From contig NZ_RKKU01000031.1 in the NCBI RefSeq assembly GCF_003797945.1, forward strand, positions 1-43,495: DNA of 43,495 nucleotides. Reading direction: 5' to 3'. This document shows positions 18,245-27,299 of the stretch, in pieces. A program made the translations under genes and the position numbers. The stretch's first letter is position 1. Every line of letters starts with the position of its first letter. This DNA comes from Pseudomonas neustonica (GTDB lineage: Bacteria > Pseudomonadota > Gammaproteobacteria > Pseudomonadales > Pseudomonadaceae). Below the pieces are notes generated by a model, which had not been told where the DNA came from, searched no databases, and saw only the letters and a list, made by a program, of their open reading frames with translations.

Positions 18245-19291
18245 ATGACCGACGCACTACACCAAATCCAACGCCACCTGCCTGAGCACACCCAGCTTGA
18301 GCGGCTACTGCATCAAGCAGCACGCCATATTCGGGTGACCACCCCGCTACACGTCCCCATCGGCGATATCAGTATCCCGGTAAGGGTGATTGAGCTGGGC
18401 AGCCGCTCAGCCAACGCACCAGTAATAGGTTTTTTTGGTGGTGTGCATGGCGTCGAGCGCATAGGTACGCAGGTGCTGATTTCCTGGCTGCACAGCCTGG
18501 TGCACCGTCTTGACTGGGATGATCAGCTACGCGAGCAGCTGGAGCGTGTGCGGCTGCTGTTTATGCCCATGATCAACCCTGGTGGCATCTGGCATCACAG
18601 GCGCAGCAATCTTAATGGCGTGGACCTGATGCGTAATGCGCCCGTTGAAGCCATGGGGCCAGCACCGTGGCTGGTTAGCGGGCACCGCGTTAGTAAACGC
18701 TTGCCCTGGTATCGCGGCAAACTGGGTGCACCTATGGAGGCCGAGTCTGCCGCCGTATTGCGGGTAGTTAAGGAGCGCATGCACCAATCGCCCTTCGCTA
18801 TCAGCGTAGATTGCCACAGCGGCTTTGGCCGCCGTGACCGACTCTGGTGCGGCTATGCACGCAGCCACAAACCCATCGCCAATATCGCTGAAGTGCTAAG
18901 TCTAAAACGGCTGTTCGAGCAGACATACCCCAATCACCATCCTTACATCATCGAGCCGCAGTCGATCAATTACACTACCCACGGTGACCTCTGGGATCAC
19001 CTTTACGACAGCTCTCTGGATAGCCATCCCGAGAACCTGTTCATCCCTTTCACATTAGAGATGGGATCCTGGCTCTGGGTACGCAAGAACCCTCGCCAGA
19101 TGTTTGACTACTTCGGCTATTTCAATCCGGTCATCGACCACCGCAAGCAACGGGTGCTACGCCAGCATCTCCCGTTGTTCGAGTTCCTGACCCATGCCAC
19201 GCGCTGCTGGCGAAACTGGGCGCCCCGTCCAGAACAACGTGAAGAGCTTACGCGACAGGCTATTGAGCAGTGGTTTGTTGATAAAAACTAG
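18245..19291 (+). CDS. M14-type zinc carboxypeptidase-like protein (DUF2817-like)
   Basis: The 348-residue protein shows M14 metallopeptidase marks: zinc ligands His68 and Glu71 (GGVHGVERIG), substrate-binding Arg130-Asn131 after NPGG (GVDLMRNAP), zinc ligand His191 (DCHSGFG) and a late TLEMGSW segment that could give the catalytic Glu. Related proteins include the succinylglutamate desuccinylase/aspartoacylase branch and DUF2817 proteins. No signal peptide is seen from this start, so it is probably cytoplasmic. The frame is open from ATG 18137, but the upstream 36 codons look non-conserved and low in structure; ATG 18245 is preferred although its ribosome site is weak. The substrate is unknown. 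Confidence 0.82.
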   Translation: MTDALHQIQRHLPEHTQLERLLHQAARHIRVTTPLHVPIGDISIPVRVIELGSRSANAPVIGFFGGVHGVERIGTQVLISWLHSLVHRLDWDDQLREQLERVRLLFMPMINPGGIWHHRRSNLNGVDLMRNAPVEAMGPAPWLVSGHRVSKRLPWYRGKLGAPMEAESAAVLRVVKERMHQSPFAISVDCHSGFGRRDRLWCGYARSHKPIANIAEVLSLKRLFEQTYPNHHPYIIEPQSINYTTHGDLWDHLYDSSLDSHPENLFIPFTLEMGSWLWVRKNPRQMFDYFGYFNPVIDHRKQRVLRQHLPLFEFLTHATRCWRNWAPRPEQREELTRQAIEQWFVDKN

Positions 19292-19395
19292 CCTGTAATG
19301 CCCGTCCTTAAGCTGTAACACAGTCTTGCCATCATCCTTAGCATTCTTCTCAACCATGGACCGTCTCAATTCGAGGTCAGCAAAGGAGTAATAGC

Positions 19396-21156
19396 ATGGC
19401 TGGTTTTACTCGGCGGGATTTTTTACGCGCATCGGGATTGGCGCTCGGTGGGATCGTTGTCTCTACCGGCTTACAGGGATGTTTGAGCAGCGGCTCTTCA
19501 TCATCACCGTCAGCAGAGAACCGGAGTCTCGCGTTCGAGCATGGAGTAGCCAGTGGTGATCCGCTGGCTGACCGTATCATGGTCTGGACCCGGGTGACCC
19601 CAAAAGACGCAAACGCTGCGAACGTTGAGGTCAGCTGGGAAGTAGCCAGCGACGCTGCTTTCACCCAACTCCTGCATAGCGGGAGTGCCAGTACCGGGCC
19701 GGAACGCGACTATACGCTCAAGGTAGACGTACAGAACCTGCTACCCGGCGAGACCTATTTCTATCGATTCAAGGCGGGCAATACCGTATCGGCAACCGGC
19801 AAAATGAAAACGCTGCCAAGTGCGGGCGTTCAACAGGTTCGCTTTGCCGTGATGTCCTGCGCTAATTTCCCGGCCGGCTACTTTCACGCTTATGCCGAAG
19901 CGGCTCGTGAATCAGAGCTGGATGCGGTGCTGCATCTGGGTGATTACATCTATGAATACGGTACCGGCGGTTACGCCACGGAGGATGCCGCAGCGCTAGG
20001 TCGCAGCCTGTCCAGCGACAACAACACTGAACTGCTGAACCTGAGCGATTACCGCAAACGCTATGCCTTGTATAGAACCGATACCGACCTGCAGTCCTTG
20101 CACGCCGCAGCGCCCTTTATCGCCGTATGGGATGACCATGAAGTCGCCAACGATACCTGGAAGGACGGCGCCGAGAACCACAACGAGGGCGAAGGCGATT
20201 TCACCGAACGTAAACTGGCGGCGCTGCAAGCCTATTTTGAGTGGTTACCCGTTCGTCCTGCCAGCGCAGACGATGAACTGACCATTTATCGCAGCTTCGA
20301 CTTCGGCGACCTCGTCAGCCTGCATATGCTCGATACCCGCATCATTGGTCGTGATGAGCAGCTTGATTACGCCGACTACACCAGCCAAAGCGGCTTTGAT
20401 GCGGTTGGGTTTACCGCGGATGTAAGCTCCAGCAGTCGCAGTCTGCTCGGCCAGACGCAAATGAACTGGCTGCAAACCCAGCTGGCAGTTTCAACCGCTA
20501 CATGGCAAGTGCTGGGGCAACAGGTATTGATGGGCCGCATGCTATTACCGGCCGAAATGCTGACAGCACTGTCGAACCCTGCCGCGGCAGACCTGGGTAC
20601 GCTCCTTGGTGAACTGGTGCAGCTTAAAATACGTGTCCAGCAAAAAGACCCCTCCCTCACCAGCGAAGAGATCGCGCGAATCACCACAGTCATCCCCTAC
20701 AACCTTGACGCCTGGGATGGGTATGTCTATGAGCGCGAGGTGATATTCGGATTGGCCCGCAGTCTCGACAAAAACCTGGTTGTGCTGGCAGGCGATACGC
20801 ACAATGCGTGGGCCAACAACCTGAAAACCCAAGACGGTGAAGCTGTGGGTGTCGAGTTTGCCACCGCCGGTATTACCTCACCTGGTTTGGAAAGCTACCT
20901 TGGGTTACCCGCTGAAGCCATGCCGCAGGCAGAACAAGCGATCACGTTGCTGGTCGATGAACTCAAGTACCTTAACGCCAACCAGCGCGGTTACTTGCTG
21001 GTGACCTTTACGCCGGACGAGGCAACGGCTGACTGGCGCTATGTCAGCACCGTAAAGGCGCGCGACTATACAGTGGATGCTGCGCGCGGGCTGACCCTGA
21101 GCACCTTGCCCGGCAGCGCGAACCGTACTCTGATTGAAGATATGGTAATCGGCTAA
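19396..21156 (+). CDS. phoD: Alkaline phosphatase D / phosphodiesterase, Tat-exported
   Basis: The 586-residue protein begins with a twin-arginine signal (TRRDFLRASG) and a hydrophobic stretch ending in LQGC, a lipobox at Cys29, so it may be a Tat-exported lipoprotein. PhoD motifs follow: FEHGVASGDPLADRIMVWTR, HLGDYIYEYG, WDDHEVANDTW and VLAGDTHNAW, which supply metal-binding Asp, Asn and His residues for the iron/calcium centre known in this family. PhoD enzymes release phosphate from mono- and diesters outside the cytoplasm. The start has an excellent AAAGGAG site. No convincing Pho box was found in the 104-base spacer. It is followed by the RIO kinase gene after 92 bases, which has its own promoter. 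Confidence 0.93.
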   Translation: MAGFTRRDFLRASGLALGGIVVSTGLQGCLSSGSSSSPSAENRSLAFEHGVASGDPLADRIMVWTRVTPKDANAANVEVSWEVASDAAFTQLLHSGSASTGPERDYTLKVDVQNLLPGETYFYRFKAGNTVSATGKMKTLPSAGVQQVRFAVMSCANFPAGYFHAYAEAARESELDAVLHLGDYIYEYGTGGYATEDAAALGRSLSSDNNTELLNLSDYRKRYALYRTDTDLQSLHAAAPFIAVWDDHEVANDTWKDGAENHNEGEGDFTERKLAALQAYFEWLPVRPASADDELTIYRSFDFGDLVSLHMLDTRIIGRDEQLDYADYTSQSGFDAVGFTADVSSSSRSLLGQTQMNWLQTQLAVSTATWQVLGQQVLMGRMLLPAEMLTALSNPAAADLGTLLGELVQLKIRVQQKDPSLTSEEIARITTVIPYNLDAWDGYVYEREVIFGLARSLDKNLVVLAGDTHNAWANNLKTQDGEAVGVEFATAGITSPGLESYLGLPAEAMPQAEQAITLLVDELKYLNANQRGYLLVTFTPDEATADWRYVSTVKARDYTVDAARGLTLSTLPGSANRTLIEDMVIG

Positions 21157-21212
21157 TCCGGCCCGTTTTATTAGTTAATTCAACACCGTAAGGGCTACAT
21201 TTACAGTGCCAC

Positions 21213-21242
21213 TTAACACCCCGTATGCATTTAGGGTATAAC
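21213..21242 (+). promoter_or_regulatory. Sigma-70-type promoter giving a possibly leaderless RIO kinase mRNA
   Basis: TTAACA (21213-21218), an 18-base spacer and TATAAC (21237-21242) each match the consensus at five of six positions. Transcription would begin about 21249, exactly at the ATG of the RIO kinase gene, which lacks a Shine-Dalgarno sequence. The prediction argues against the upstream in-frame ATG at 21225. Confidence 0.55.
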
Positions 21243-21248
21243 GGCGCT

Positions 21249-22106
21249 ATGAAGATCCCTAAGCGTTTGCAACCTCTGGTAGAAGACGGCCTCATCGATG
21301 AGGTCATACGTCCCTTGATGAGCGGCAAGGAAGCCGCCGTCTTTGTCGTGCGCTGCGGAAATGAGATCCGCTGCGCCAAAGTCTATAAGGAAGCAACCAA
21401 GCGTAGTTTCAAACAGGCAGTGCTCTATCAGGAAGGCCGCAAGGTGCGCAACTCCAGACGTGCACGTGCGATGGAGAAAGGCTCCAAGTTTGGCCGTGAC
21501 CAGCAGGAGTCTGCTTGGCAGAACGCCGAAGTGGACGCGCTTTACCGCCTCGCTGCTATCGGCGCCCGGGTGCCGACACCTTACGGCTGCTTCGACGGCG
21601 TCCTGCTGATGGAGCTGGTAACCGATGACGAAGGAAACGTTGCGCCGCGCCTTAATGATGTCTCCATGTCCGCAGAACAGGCCCTTGAAGACCATGCCGT
21701 GGTTATGGAGTATGTAAAGCTGATGTTATGCGCCGGCCTGGTCCACGGCGACTTGTCGGAGTTTAACGTGCTAGTCGATGCCTACGGCCCGGTAATCATC
21801 GACCTGCCTCAGGCGGTGGATGCCGCTGCCAACAACAACGCCCGCAAGATGCTTGATCGTGATGTGCGCAATATGACCGAATATTACGCGCAATATGCGC
21901 CCGAACTGCTGGAAACGCGTTACGCAGCAGAAATGTGGTCACTCTATGAAGAAGGCAAGCTTACCCCTGAGAGCGAGCTGACGGGCCATTTTGCTGACCC
22001 TGAGGGCGAAGCGGATGTAGACAGTGTGGTGGCCGAGATTCGAGCGGTACTGGAGGAAGAAGCAGCTCGACAGGAGCGCTTGCGAGACGCAGAAGACGAA
22101 GAGTAA
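21249..22106 (+). CDS. RIO-type serine protein kinase
   Basis: The 285-residue protein is a RIO1-like atypical protein kinase. It has a lysine in the N-lobe (EIRCAKVYKEA), the helical RIO insert (KVRNSRRARAMEKGSKFG), the catalytic loop HGDLSEFN and the metal-binding IIDLPQAVD. RIO kinases phosphorylate serine or act as ATPases; in bacteria their targets are poorly known. The C-terminus is acidic (EEEAARQERLRDAEDEE). An ATG at 21225 is in frame, but the predicted promoter overlaps it, so the ATG at 21249 (MKIPKRLQPL) is chosen. No ribosome site is seen. It converges on arfB with 50 bases between. Confidence 0.93.
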   Translation: MKIPKRLQPLVEDGLIDEVIRPLMSGKEAAVFVVRCGNEIRCAKVYKEATKRSFKQAVLYQEGRKVRNSRRARAMEKGSKFGRDQQESAWQNAEVDALYRLAAIGARVPTPYGCFDGVLLMELVTDDEGNVAPRLNDVSMSAEQALEDHAVVMEYVKLMLCAGLVHGDLSEFNVLVDAYGPVIIDLPQAVDAAANNNARKMLDRDVRNMTEYYAQYAPELLETRYAAEMWSLYEEGKLTPESELTGHFADPEGEADVDSVVAEIRAVLEEEAARQERLRDAEDEE

Positions 22107-22156
22107 TCGTTTTAGCAATCTGCACGCCTGAGGCGGGCAGTTAAGGACAGGTCAGG

Positions 22157-22570
22157 TTAAATATCCACCTTGCCCCTTAGCTGCTTGGACTGCCCTCTCT
22201 TCACCTTACTGTCTACTCGGCGTACCTGGGAGCCGCGGGTCGGACGCGTTGGGCGACGCTTTTTCTGCACCACGACAGCGCCATTGATCAGTTCGCGCAG
22301 ACGCTCCACGGCATCGTCACGATTCAGTTCCTGCGTGCGAAACTGCTGTGCCTTGATAACGATTACACCATCCTTGGTGATGCGCTGATCAGAGAGACGT
22401 AACAGGCGCTCTTTATAAAACGGCGGCAAGCTGGAACGACGGATATCAAACCGCAGATGAATAGCACTGGCGACCTTGTTCACGTTCTGGCCACCCGCCC
22501 CCTGCGAGCGGACGGCAGTGATCTCTACCTCCCAATCTCCCAGTTGTACTTCGTTGGACAGAACTATCAT
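22157..22570 (-). CDS. arfB: Alternative ribosome-rescue factor / peptidyl-tRNA hydrolase ArfB
   Basis: This 137-residue protein carries the GGQ motif (residues 26-28 in RSQGAGGQNVNK), which in class I release factors triggers hydrolysis of peptidyl-tRNA. Its basic C-terminal tail (KKRRPTRPTRGS, KVKRGQSKQLRGK) is the part that in ArfB/YaeJ sits in the empty mRNA channel of stalled ribosomes. The length is close to the 140 residues of E. coli ArfB. The ATG at 22570 has GGAGG seven bases upstream; the frame extends further up to 22639 but that part is not conserved-looking. The gene follows the amidotransferase gene on the same strand by about 100 bases. Identity is firm. Confidence 0.94.
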   Translation of the reverse strand: MIVLSNEVQLGDWEVEITAVRSQGAGGQNVNKVASAIHLRFDIRRSSLPPFYKERLLRLSDQRITKDGVIVIKAQQFRTQELNRDDAVERLRELINGAVVVQKKRRPTRPTRGSQVRRVDSKVKRGQSKQLRGKVDI

Positions 22571-22667
22571 GCGACCGCCTCCAGAGCAGTAAAAACAAGG
22601 CTCCGCAGAGTGCCGAGCTGACTTATAGGATACCCACAAGCTGTGCTGCGGGCAAAAGGCGGCCCTA

Positions 22668-23375
22668 TCAGTGGTTCTGCTGTAAAAAATTAACTATCCA
22701 GTCCAGCATCAATCCGCCATTCACATCAGCACTCAGGGAAGCCTTTCCTGCGCGATAGCGCGCGGCAGGTAACGCATCACGGCGCGAATCCATGAGCTCA
22801 TGCGAGAAGGCTTTGCAAAACTCCGGATGCCCCTGCACGCTCATGAAGTGCTCGCCGTACTGCAGTAGATAATAGGGGCAGAAATCACTACGCCCAAGAA
22901 TCTCGGCCTGTGGCGGCAGGCGCACGACCTGGTCCTGGTGGCTGACAATAAGGTCCAGGCTGTCGCGCGCTGGCTGCATCCAGGGTTTGTTAACCAACAC
23001 ATCGTTGAATGACAAGCCGATACCCCAGCCCTTGGGTGATTTGTGCACTTCACCGCCTAGCGCCTTGGCCATCAGTTGGTGACCAAAGCAGATACCGACA
23101 AGGGGTTTGCCCGCCTCCCAGAGCTTAACCACAAAGGCCTCCAGCTCAGCGATCCAGGGTAAACCGTCATTCACGCCAAACTTGCTGCCGGTACTCAGGT
23201 AAACGTCGCACTCATCAACACTGGAAGGCAGGACACCGTCCAGTACACGGTATACCTGGTAGTCCATGCCGGGCAGCCGCTGGCGCAACAGGGTTTCAAA
23301 CATCTCCGGGTAGTTCCCCTGCTGTGCCTGCAACGCCTCACTGACATCATCACACTGCAATAAACCCAGTTTCAT
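22668..23375 (-). CDS. Class I glutamine amidotransferase (GMP synthase-like domain)
   Basis: The 235-residue protein has the nucleophile Cys96 in GICFGHQ and the His183/Glu185 pair in QGHPEF, the triad of class I glutamine amidotransferases. It lacks any synthetase domain and so belongs to the stand-alone group often annotated as glutamine amidotransferase or gamma-glutamyl hydrolase-like. It could release ammonia or cleave gamma-glutamyl compounds; the partner is unknown. ATG 23375 is chosen over an in-frame GTG at 23381 because AGGTG lies just upstream. It is downstream of the small secreted protein gene by about 60 bases on the same strand. Confidence 0.87.
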   Translation of the reverse strand: MKLGLLQCDDVSEALQAQQGNYPEMFETLLRQRLPGMDYQVYRVLDGVLPSSVDECDVYLSTGSKFGVNDGLPWIAELEAFVVKLWEAGKPLVGICFGHQLMAKALGGEVHKSPKGWGIGLSFNDVLVNKPWMQPARDSLDLIVSHQDQVVRLPPQAEILGRSDFCPYYLLQYGEHFMSVQGHPEFCKAFSHELMDSRRDALPAARYRAGKASLSADVNGGLMLDWIVNFLQQNH

Positions 23376-23439
23376 AGTCACCTGCTTATCAATAACTCAG
23401 CACATCATAAGGCCCAAAGTAGCCGTTCAAATGCATAAA

Positions 23440-23838
23440 CTAGTCGAGCACCCGGTCCTCAGGTAGCTCCTTGGCACCGTCAAGCTGAGCCGCGCTTTCG
23501 GCAAATACCAATGCCGTTTCGCTGTCACCTGCGTCAGCGGCCTCTGCGGCTTGTGCTGCGAGTTCAGCGGCCTCGGCTATTGCCGGTGCTTGTAGCAAAT
23601 AGTTCACCGATTGCTCTAGACGGTCAGCACCCGCGCTGTTGTCACGCTGGCGCTCAACCTGGGCACGCGCTTGCAACAGCGTAACGCTGCGTTTTATACG
23701 CAAATTCGGTGCCAGACGCGCATCGCCGACAATTTCCTCCACGCTCTGCGAGACCTCAGGCGCGTTTTGAGCGCTGGCCAGGTTTGGTAGTAGTAACAAA
23801 CCCGAGAGCAATAAGGTTATTCCGATCCTATGCATCAT
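23440..23838 (-). CDS. Small secreted helical protein of unknown function
   Basis: The family is not recognised. The 132-residue protein has a clear Sec signal peptide (MHRIGITLLLSGLLLLPNLA, cut after ASA), then a region rich in Ala, Glu and Gln predicted to be helical. This includes an Ala-rich repeat-like part (AEAAELAAQAAEAADAGD) of the kind seen in small periplasmic coiled or TPR-like proteins. AGGAGG lies just before a double ATG (23838 and 23835); the second has the better spacing. It starts 46 bases after the end of the DUF4105 membrane gene on the same strand, so the two may be co-transcribed. Confidence 0.7.
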   Translation of the reverse strand: MMHRIGITLLLSGLLLLPNLASAQNAPEVSQSVEEIVGDARLAPNLRIKRSVTLLQARAQVERQRDNSAGADRLEQSVNYLLQAPAIAEAAELAAQAAEAADAGDSETALVFAESAAQLDGAKELPEDRVLD

Positions 23839-23884
23839 TCCTCCTCAGGCGCGACAGCCTGTCAATGTATACAGGGCAGCAGTG

Positions 23885-24865
23885 CTAGTCACAACCGGGT
23901 ACACCTTCGCGGATGCGCCTGGAAAACTCGGCGCAATCCCCTGCTTCGCGCGCGCGGTCGGTTATCCGCCCACGCTCTCGTAACTCTGCCAGCGAGTAAC
24001 CAGGCTGCAGGCCGCCAAGGCCGTAAATGTATTCATCGAGATAGCCGCTGAGCAACAACCGATAATCCAGTGGCAACTGGGGATGTATGCGCCGCGCCAG
24101 AGCAAAGACTATCGTCGTACAGTTCGCTTTGAGCGTGTGGTAAAACCGGGGTTTTGCTGCCAGTTGATTGGCTGCAGCTACAAACCCCAGCAGTAGCTCG
24201 CAGCCTTCATCGGGGCCAATGCGCGTGCGATACAGAAAGGCGTCCTCATCTCTGCAATTGGTGCGAACAAGCACTATATCGCGCTCCTCACTCGCCACAA
24301 TATTGAGTTCAAAGTGTTTGAAAAAACCACCTAAAATCGAAAAGGACTCGTTACGTAGTCGACGAATTTCAACAGAAAATGTCAGATAGCGGTCATTGCC
24401 AAAACCAAACGATACCAGCACATGCGCAATGGGCCTCAGTCCCCAAAAAGAGGTAATCATATCCACCGTTTGCAGATCGGATAGATCGTACTCACGGCTC
24501 ACCCAGTTCTGCTGGTAAATATCGTTTGTGGACCAATTGAAGGATCGCACGCGCTGCAAGGCAAGCCGGTCGCTATCTACGACTCCCGTCGTGGTATAGG
24601 CCATATCATCAGCCCAGTCGCCCTGCCCTTTAGGTAAAACACCAAACCACCAGATGAGCACGGGCGCCAGCCCGGAGCACAGCCATAGTGCAGCCGGCAG
24701 GTAATGCGCCCGGAACAGATACATTACCGCCGTGCCCCAAATGAGCACCCAAAGGCCTATTGGTACATAACGCAGCACAGCCCCATGTGGACGATGGAAC
24801 CATAACGCCAGCAGCACCCAGACATTTACCAGTAGCGCAATGATCAACGCCAGACTCAGAAGCAT
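23885..24865 (-). CDS. DUF4105 (Lnb N-terminal-like) membrane protein
   Basis: The 326-residue protein has three hydrophobic segments at about residues 2-22, 33-51 and 56-77. A soluble domain follows with His148 (PIAHVLVSFGF), the RYLTFSVEIR and FFKHFELNIV segments, and Cys249 in LKANCTTIVF. These are the marks of DUF4105, whose relative forms the N-terminal domain of the lipoprotein acyl-transferring enzyme Lnb. A Cys/His active site on the periplasmic side is plausible. Whether it acts on lipoproteins is inference. The ATG at 24865 has a weak ribosome site. It is the first gene of a possible minus-strand operon with the small secreted protein. Confidence 0.85.
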   Translation of the reverse strand: MLLSLALIIALLVNVWVLLALWFHRPHGAVLRYVPIGLWVLIWGTAVMYLFRAHYLPAALWLCSGLAPVLIWWFGVLPKGQGDWADDMAYTTTGVVDSDRLALQRVRSFNWSTNDIYQQNWVSREYDLSDLQTVDMITSFWGLRPIAHVLVSFGFGNDRYLTFSVEIRRLRNESFSILGGFFKHFELNIVASEERDIVLVRTNCRDEDAFLYRTRIGPDEGCELLLGFVAAANQLAAKPRFYHTLKANCTTIVFALARRIHPQLPLDYRLLLSGYLDEYIYGLGGLQPGYSLAELRERGRITDRAREAGDCAEFSRRIREGVPGCD

Positions 24866-25108
24866 TTCACACCCAAGGCCCTCTATATCGGCGGCCAGCC
24901 GCTTTATTGGCGCAGTCTACCTGAGTGCGGTTTTTACCGCACCAGAGCTCTGACAGGTACCGGGCCTCCGCCATCACCAATCGCCTAGGCTTACCACAAT
25001 CTTAATTAGCTCGAAAGATCGTCAAATTGGGCATCTCTTCTATACTTTCATGCAAATGCAGTAGTCAAAAACATACCAGGACGTAGTCAAAGTCATAAGG
25101 ACGTTAAT

Positions 25109-27299
25109 ATGCACTTTCTGCACAGGTCGCCCAAAAGCATACTTTATTACTTTCTGCTGATCTGGCTTCCTCTGGCGTTAGTCGCCGCATTGGTGGTTGC
25201 ACTGCTGGCCAATAGTCAAATAAAGGCGAGTACTGTTATCGCCGGCGCTGGGCAAAGAGCTCAGGTTGAGCGAGCGGTTTCTTTGCTGCAAAGCAGCATT
25301 GATATTATCCGGGGCGATGCGCTTTATCTCGCAAATCACGTTGAATTTCAGCACAGCGAAGCCTTCGGTTTGACACAGTCGGATCAACGCGCAAGAAGCT
25401 TCGCCGACTTTCTCCGGTTTCACGCAAAATACGAGCAAATAAGGTTCATTGATACCCAGGGCCAGGAGCAGGTCAGAGTTGAACGGCAAACAGACGGGCT
25501 GGTTATAACGCCAAAAGAGTTATTGCAGGACAAAAGCAACCGCTACTACTTTCAAATAGGCATGCAGCAGCCACAGAGATCTGTCTATTTTTCGCCTTTC
25601 GACCTCAATGTAGAGAACGAACAAATACAGCAACCGCTGAACCCGACCATTCGCGTTGCCACACCCATCTTTGACAAGCAGCGTAATCACAAAACGGGCT
25701 TGTTGGTCATTAACTACCGGGGGGCAGAGATACTTGAGGCGCTCGCTGAGATGGACAACAAAAACGGAGCTCAGCTATGGCTGGTTAATCAAAATGGCTA
25801 TTGGCTCAAAGGTCCCTCCCCCGAACATGAGTGGGGGTTTATGCTGCCCGCGCGCAGCGCCCATAGCCTCCCCGTAGAGCACATCAAACTGTGGAGCAAA
25901 ATCATCAATGCGCCTGAGCTTGGCGAGCTGACCATTAACAATGATCATTACAGCTTTACTCCCGTCGAGCTTTCCAATGCCACCATCAAAGAGTCAGAGC
26001 AAACATTGGGTAAGTTGTACCTGGTTTCATACCTTGCGGGTGAGCAAGTTAAGCAGGCGGTTGCGCCCCTGAAAAAAAAGGTTCTGGGCTGCAGGCGCGG
26101 TGGTTGTGTTTATCCTGGCCGTCTTGGCATTCTTGCTATCACGCTCGATGGTGCAGCGTTCCCAGGCCGAAGCCGAACTGCAGGCTAGCGAAGCCAAGTT
26201 CCGCGCCATGATTGAAGCTGCGCCAGATGCCATCATTATTACGGATGATGCCGGTACTATCGTTCTGATTAACGATCAGGCCATCAAGCTGTTTGAGTAC
26301 GCGAAGCATGAGTTATTAGGGGAGAAAGTGGAAACGCTTCTGCCTGCAACGCTTAGAAACAAACACCAGAAGCATCGCCAGCTTTATGCCGAAGCACCTA
26401 AAGCACGGCTTATGGGCGTAGGGCTCGATCTCAAGGCGTTGCGCAAGGATAAAAGCGAGTTCCCGGTTGAGATCAGCCTGAGCCCTATACAAACCGACTC
26501 GGGGAAGCTGACTTTCTGTGCAATCAGAGATGTAACCGAGCGCCGTGAACTAACGCGCAAAATAGAGAAGCTGAACCAGGGGCTTGCTTCGAGAAATAAC
26601 GATCTGCAACTAGTCAATAAAGAGCTGGAAGCATTCAGCTACTCTGTATCTCATGACCTTCGCGCCCCTTTGCGAGCGATCGACGGTTTCAGCAACATAC
26701 TGTTAAGCAGTTTGTCTGAAAAACTGGATGAGCAAGAAGCGAACTACTTTAATCGAATTCGCGCTGCCGCAAACAAAATGAGCACATTGATAGACGATCT
26801 TCTGATGCTCGCGCGCGTCACCCAGGCTGATGTCAGCCTGACTGAGGTCAATCTGAGTGAGGTAGCCGAAAAAGTCGTACAGAACCTGCGAGAAGCCGAG
26901 CCGGAGCGCAACGTGCAAGTTTACGTGCAAAAGAACCTGTGGGTTGACGCTGACCCTGTGCTATTACAAGTGACCATCGAGAATCTGATCAGCAATGCCT
27001 GGAAATTTACCGCCAAAGTAGGCGAAGCCCATATCAACATAGAGAGAGAGACACGCGACGGTGGGGAGGTTGTCGCTATCCGCGACAACGGCGCAGGTTT
27101 TGACATGGGATATGCCGACAAGCTCTTTACGCCCTTTCAACGCCTGCACAGTGCCAGTGATTTTCCAGGTACCGGTATCGGCTTGGCCACCATTGCTCGC
27201 ATCATGGCAAAACTGAACGGTCGTGTGTGGGCGGAAGCAGAACCCGGAAAAGGTGCGAGCTTCTATCTGAAGTTCAACTCGGTCAGGAATACCCTATGA
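25109..27299 (+). pseudogene. Cache-PAS sensor histidine kinase, split by a frameshift in an A8 run
   Basis: Two frames make one kinase. The first (25109-26188) encodes a transmembrane helix (residues 12-35) and a periplasmic Cache sensor domain (SVYFSPFDLNVENEQ, TIRVATPIF). The second, open from just before 26100 to 27299, encodes the second helix (VVVFILAVLAFLLSRS), a PAS domain (FRAMIEAAPDAIIITDDAG), a HisKA box (YSVSHDLRAPLRAIDGFS) and the ATPase domain (NLISNAWKFT, DNGAGF, GTGIGLATI). The break is in eight A residues at 26072-26079; with seven, the frame reads APLKKRFWAAGAVVVF without a gap. As read, the product stops without kinase domains. It could be a true mutation, slippage or a read error. 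The regulator gene overlaps its stop (ATGA, 27296). Confidence 0.9.

Noticed and set aside
19292..19395. Possible Pho box upstream of phoD
   Set aside because: CTGTAAC near 19313 resembles one half-site but the second repeat at the expected spacing is absent.
22107..22156. Bidirectional terminator between the RIO kinase and arfB genes
   Set aside because: CTGCACGCCT/AGGCGGGCAG is palindromic but the loop is too small and no T tract follows in either direction.
26072..26080. Programmed -1 ribosomal frameshift in the sensor kinase
   Set aside because: A-AAA-AAG is present, but reaching the second frame requires +1 (or loss of one base), not -1, so the classic mechanism does not fit.
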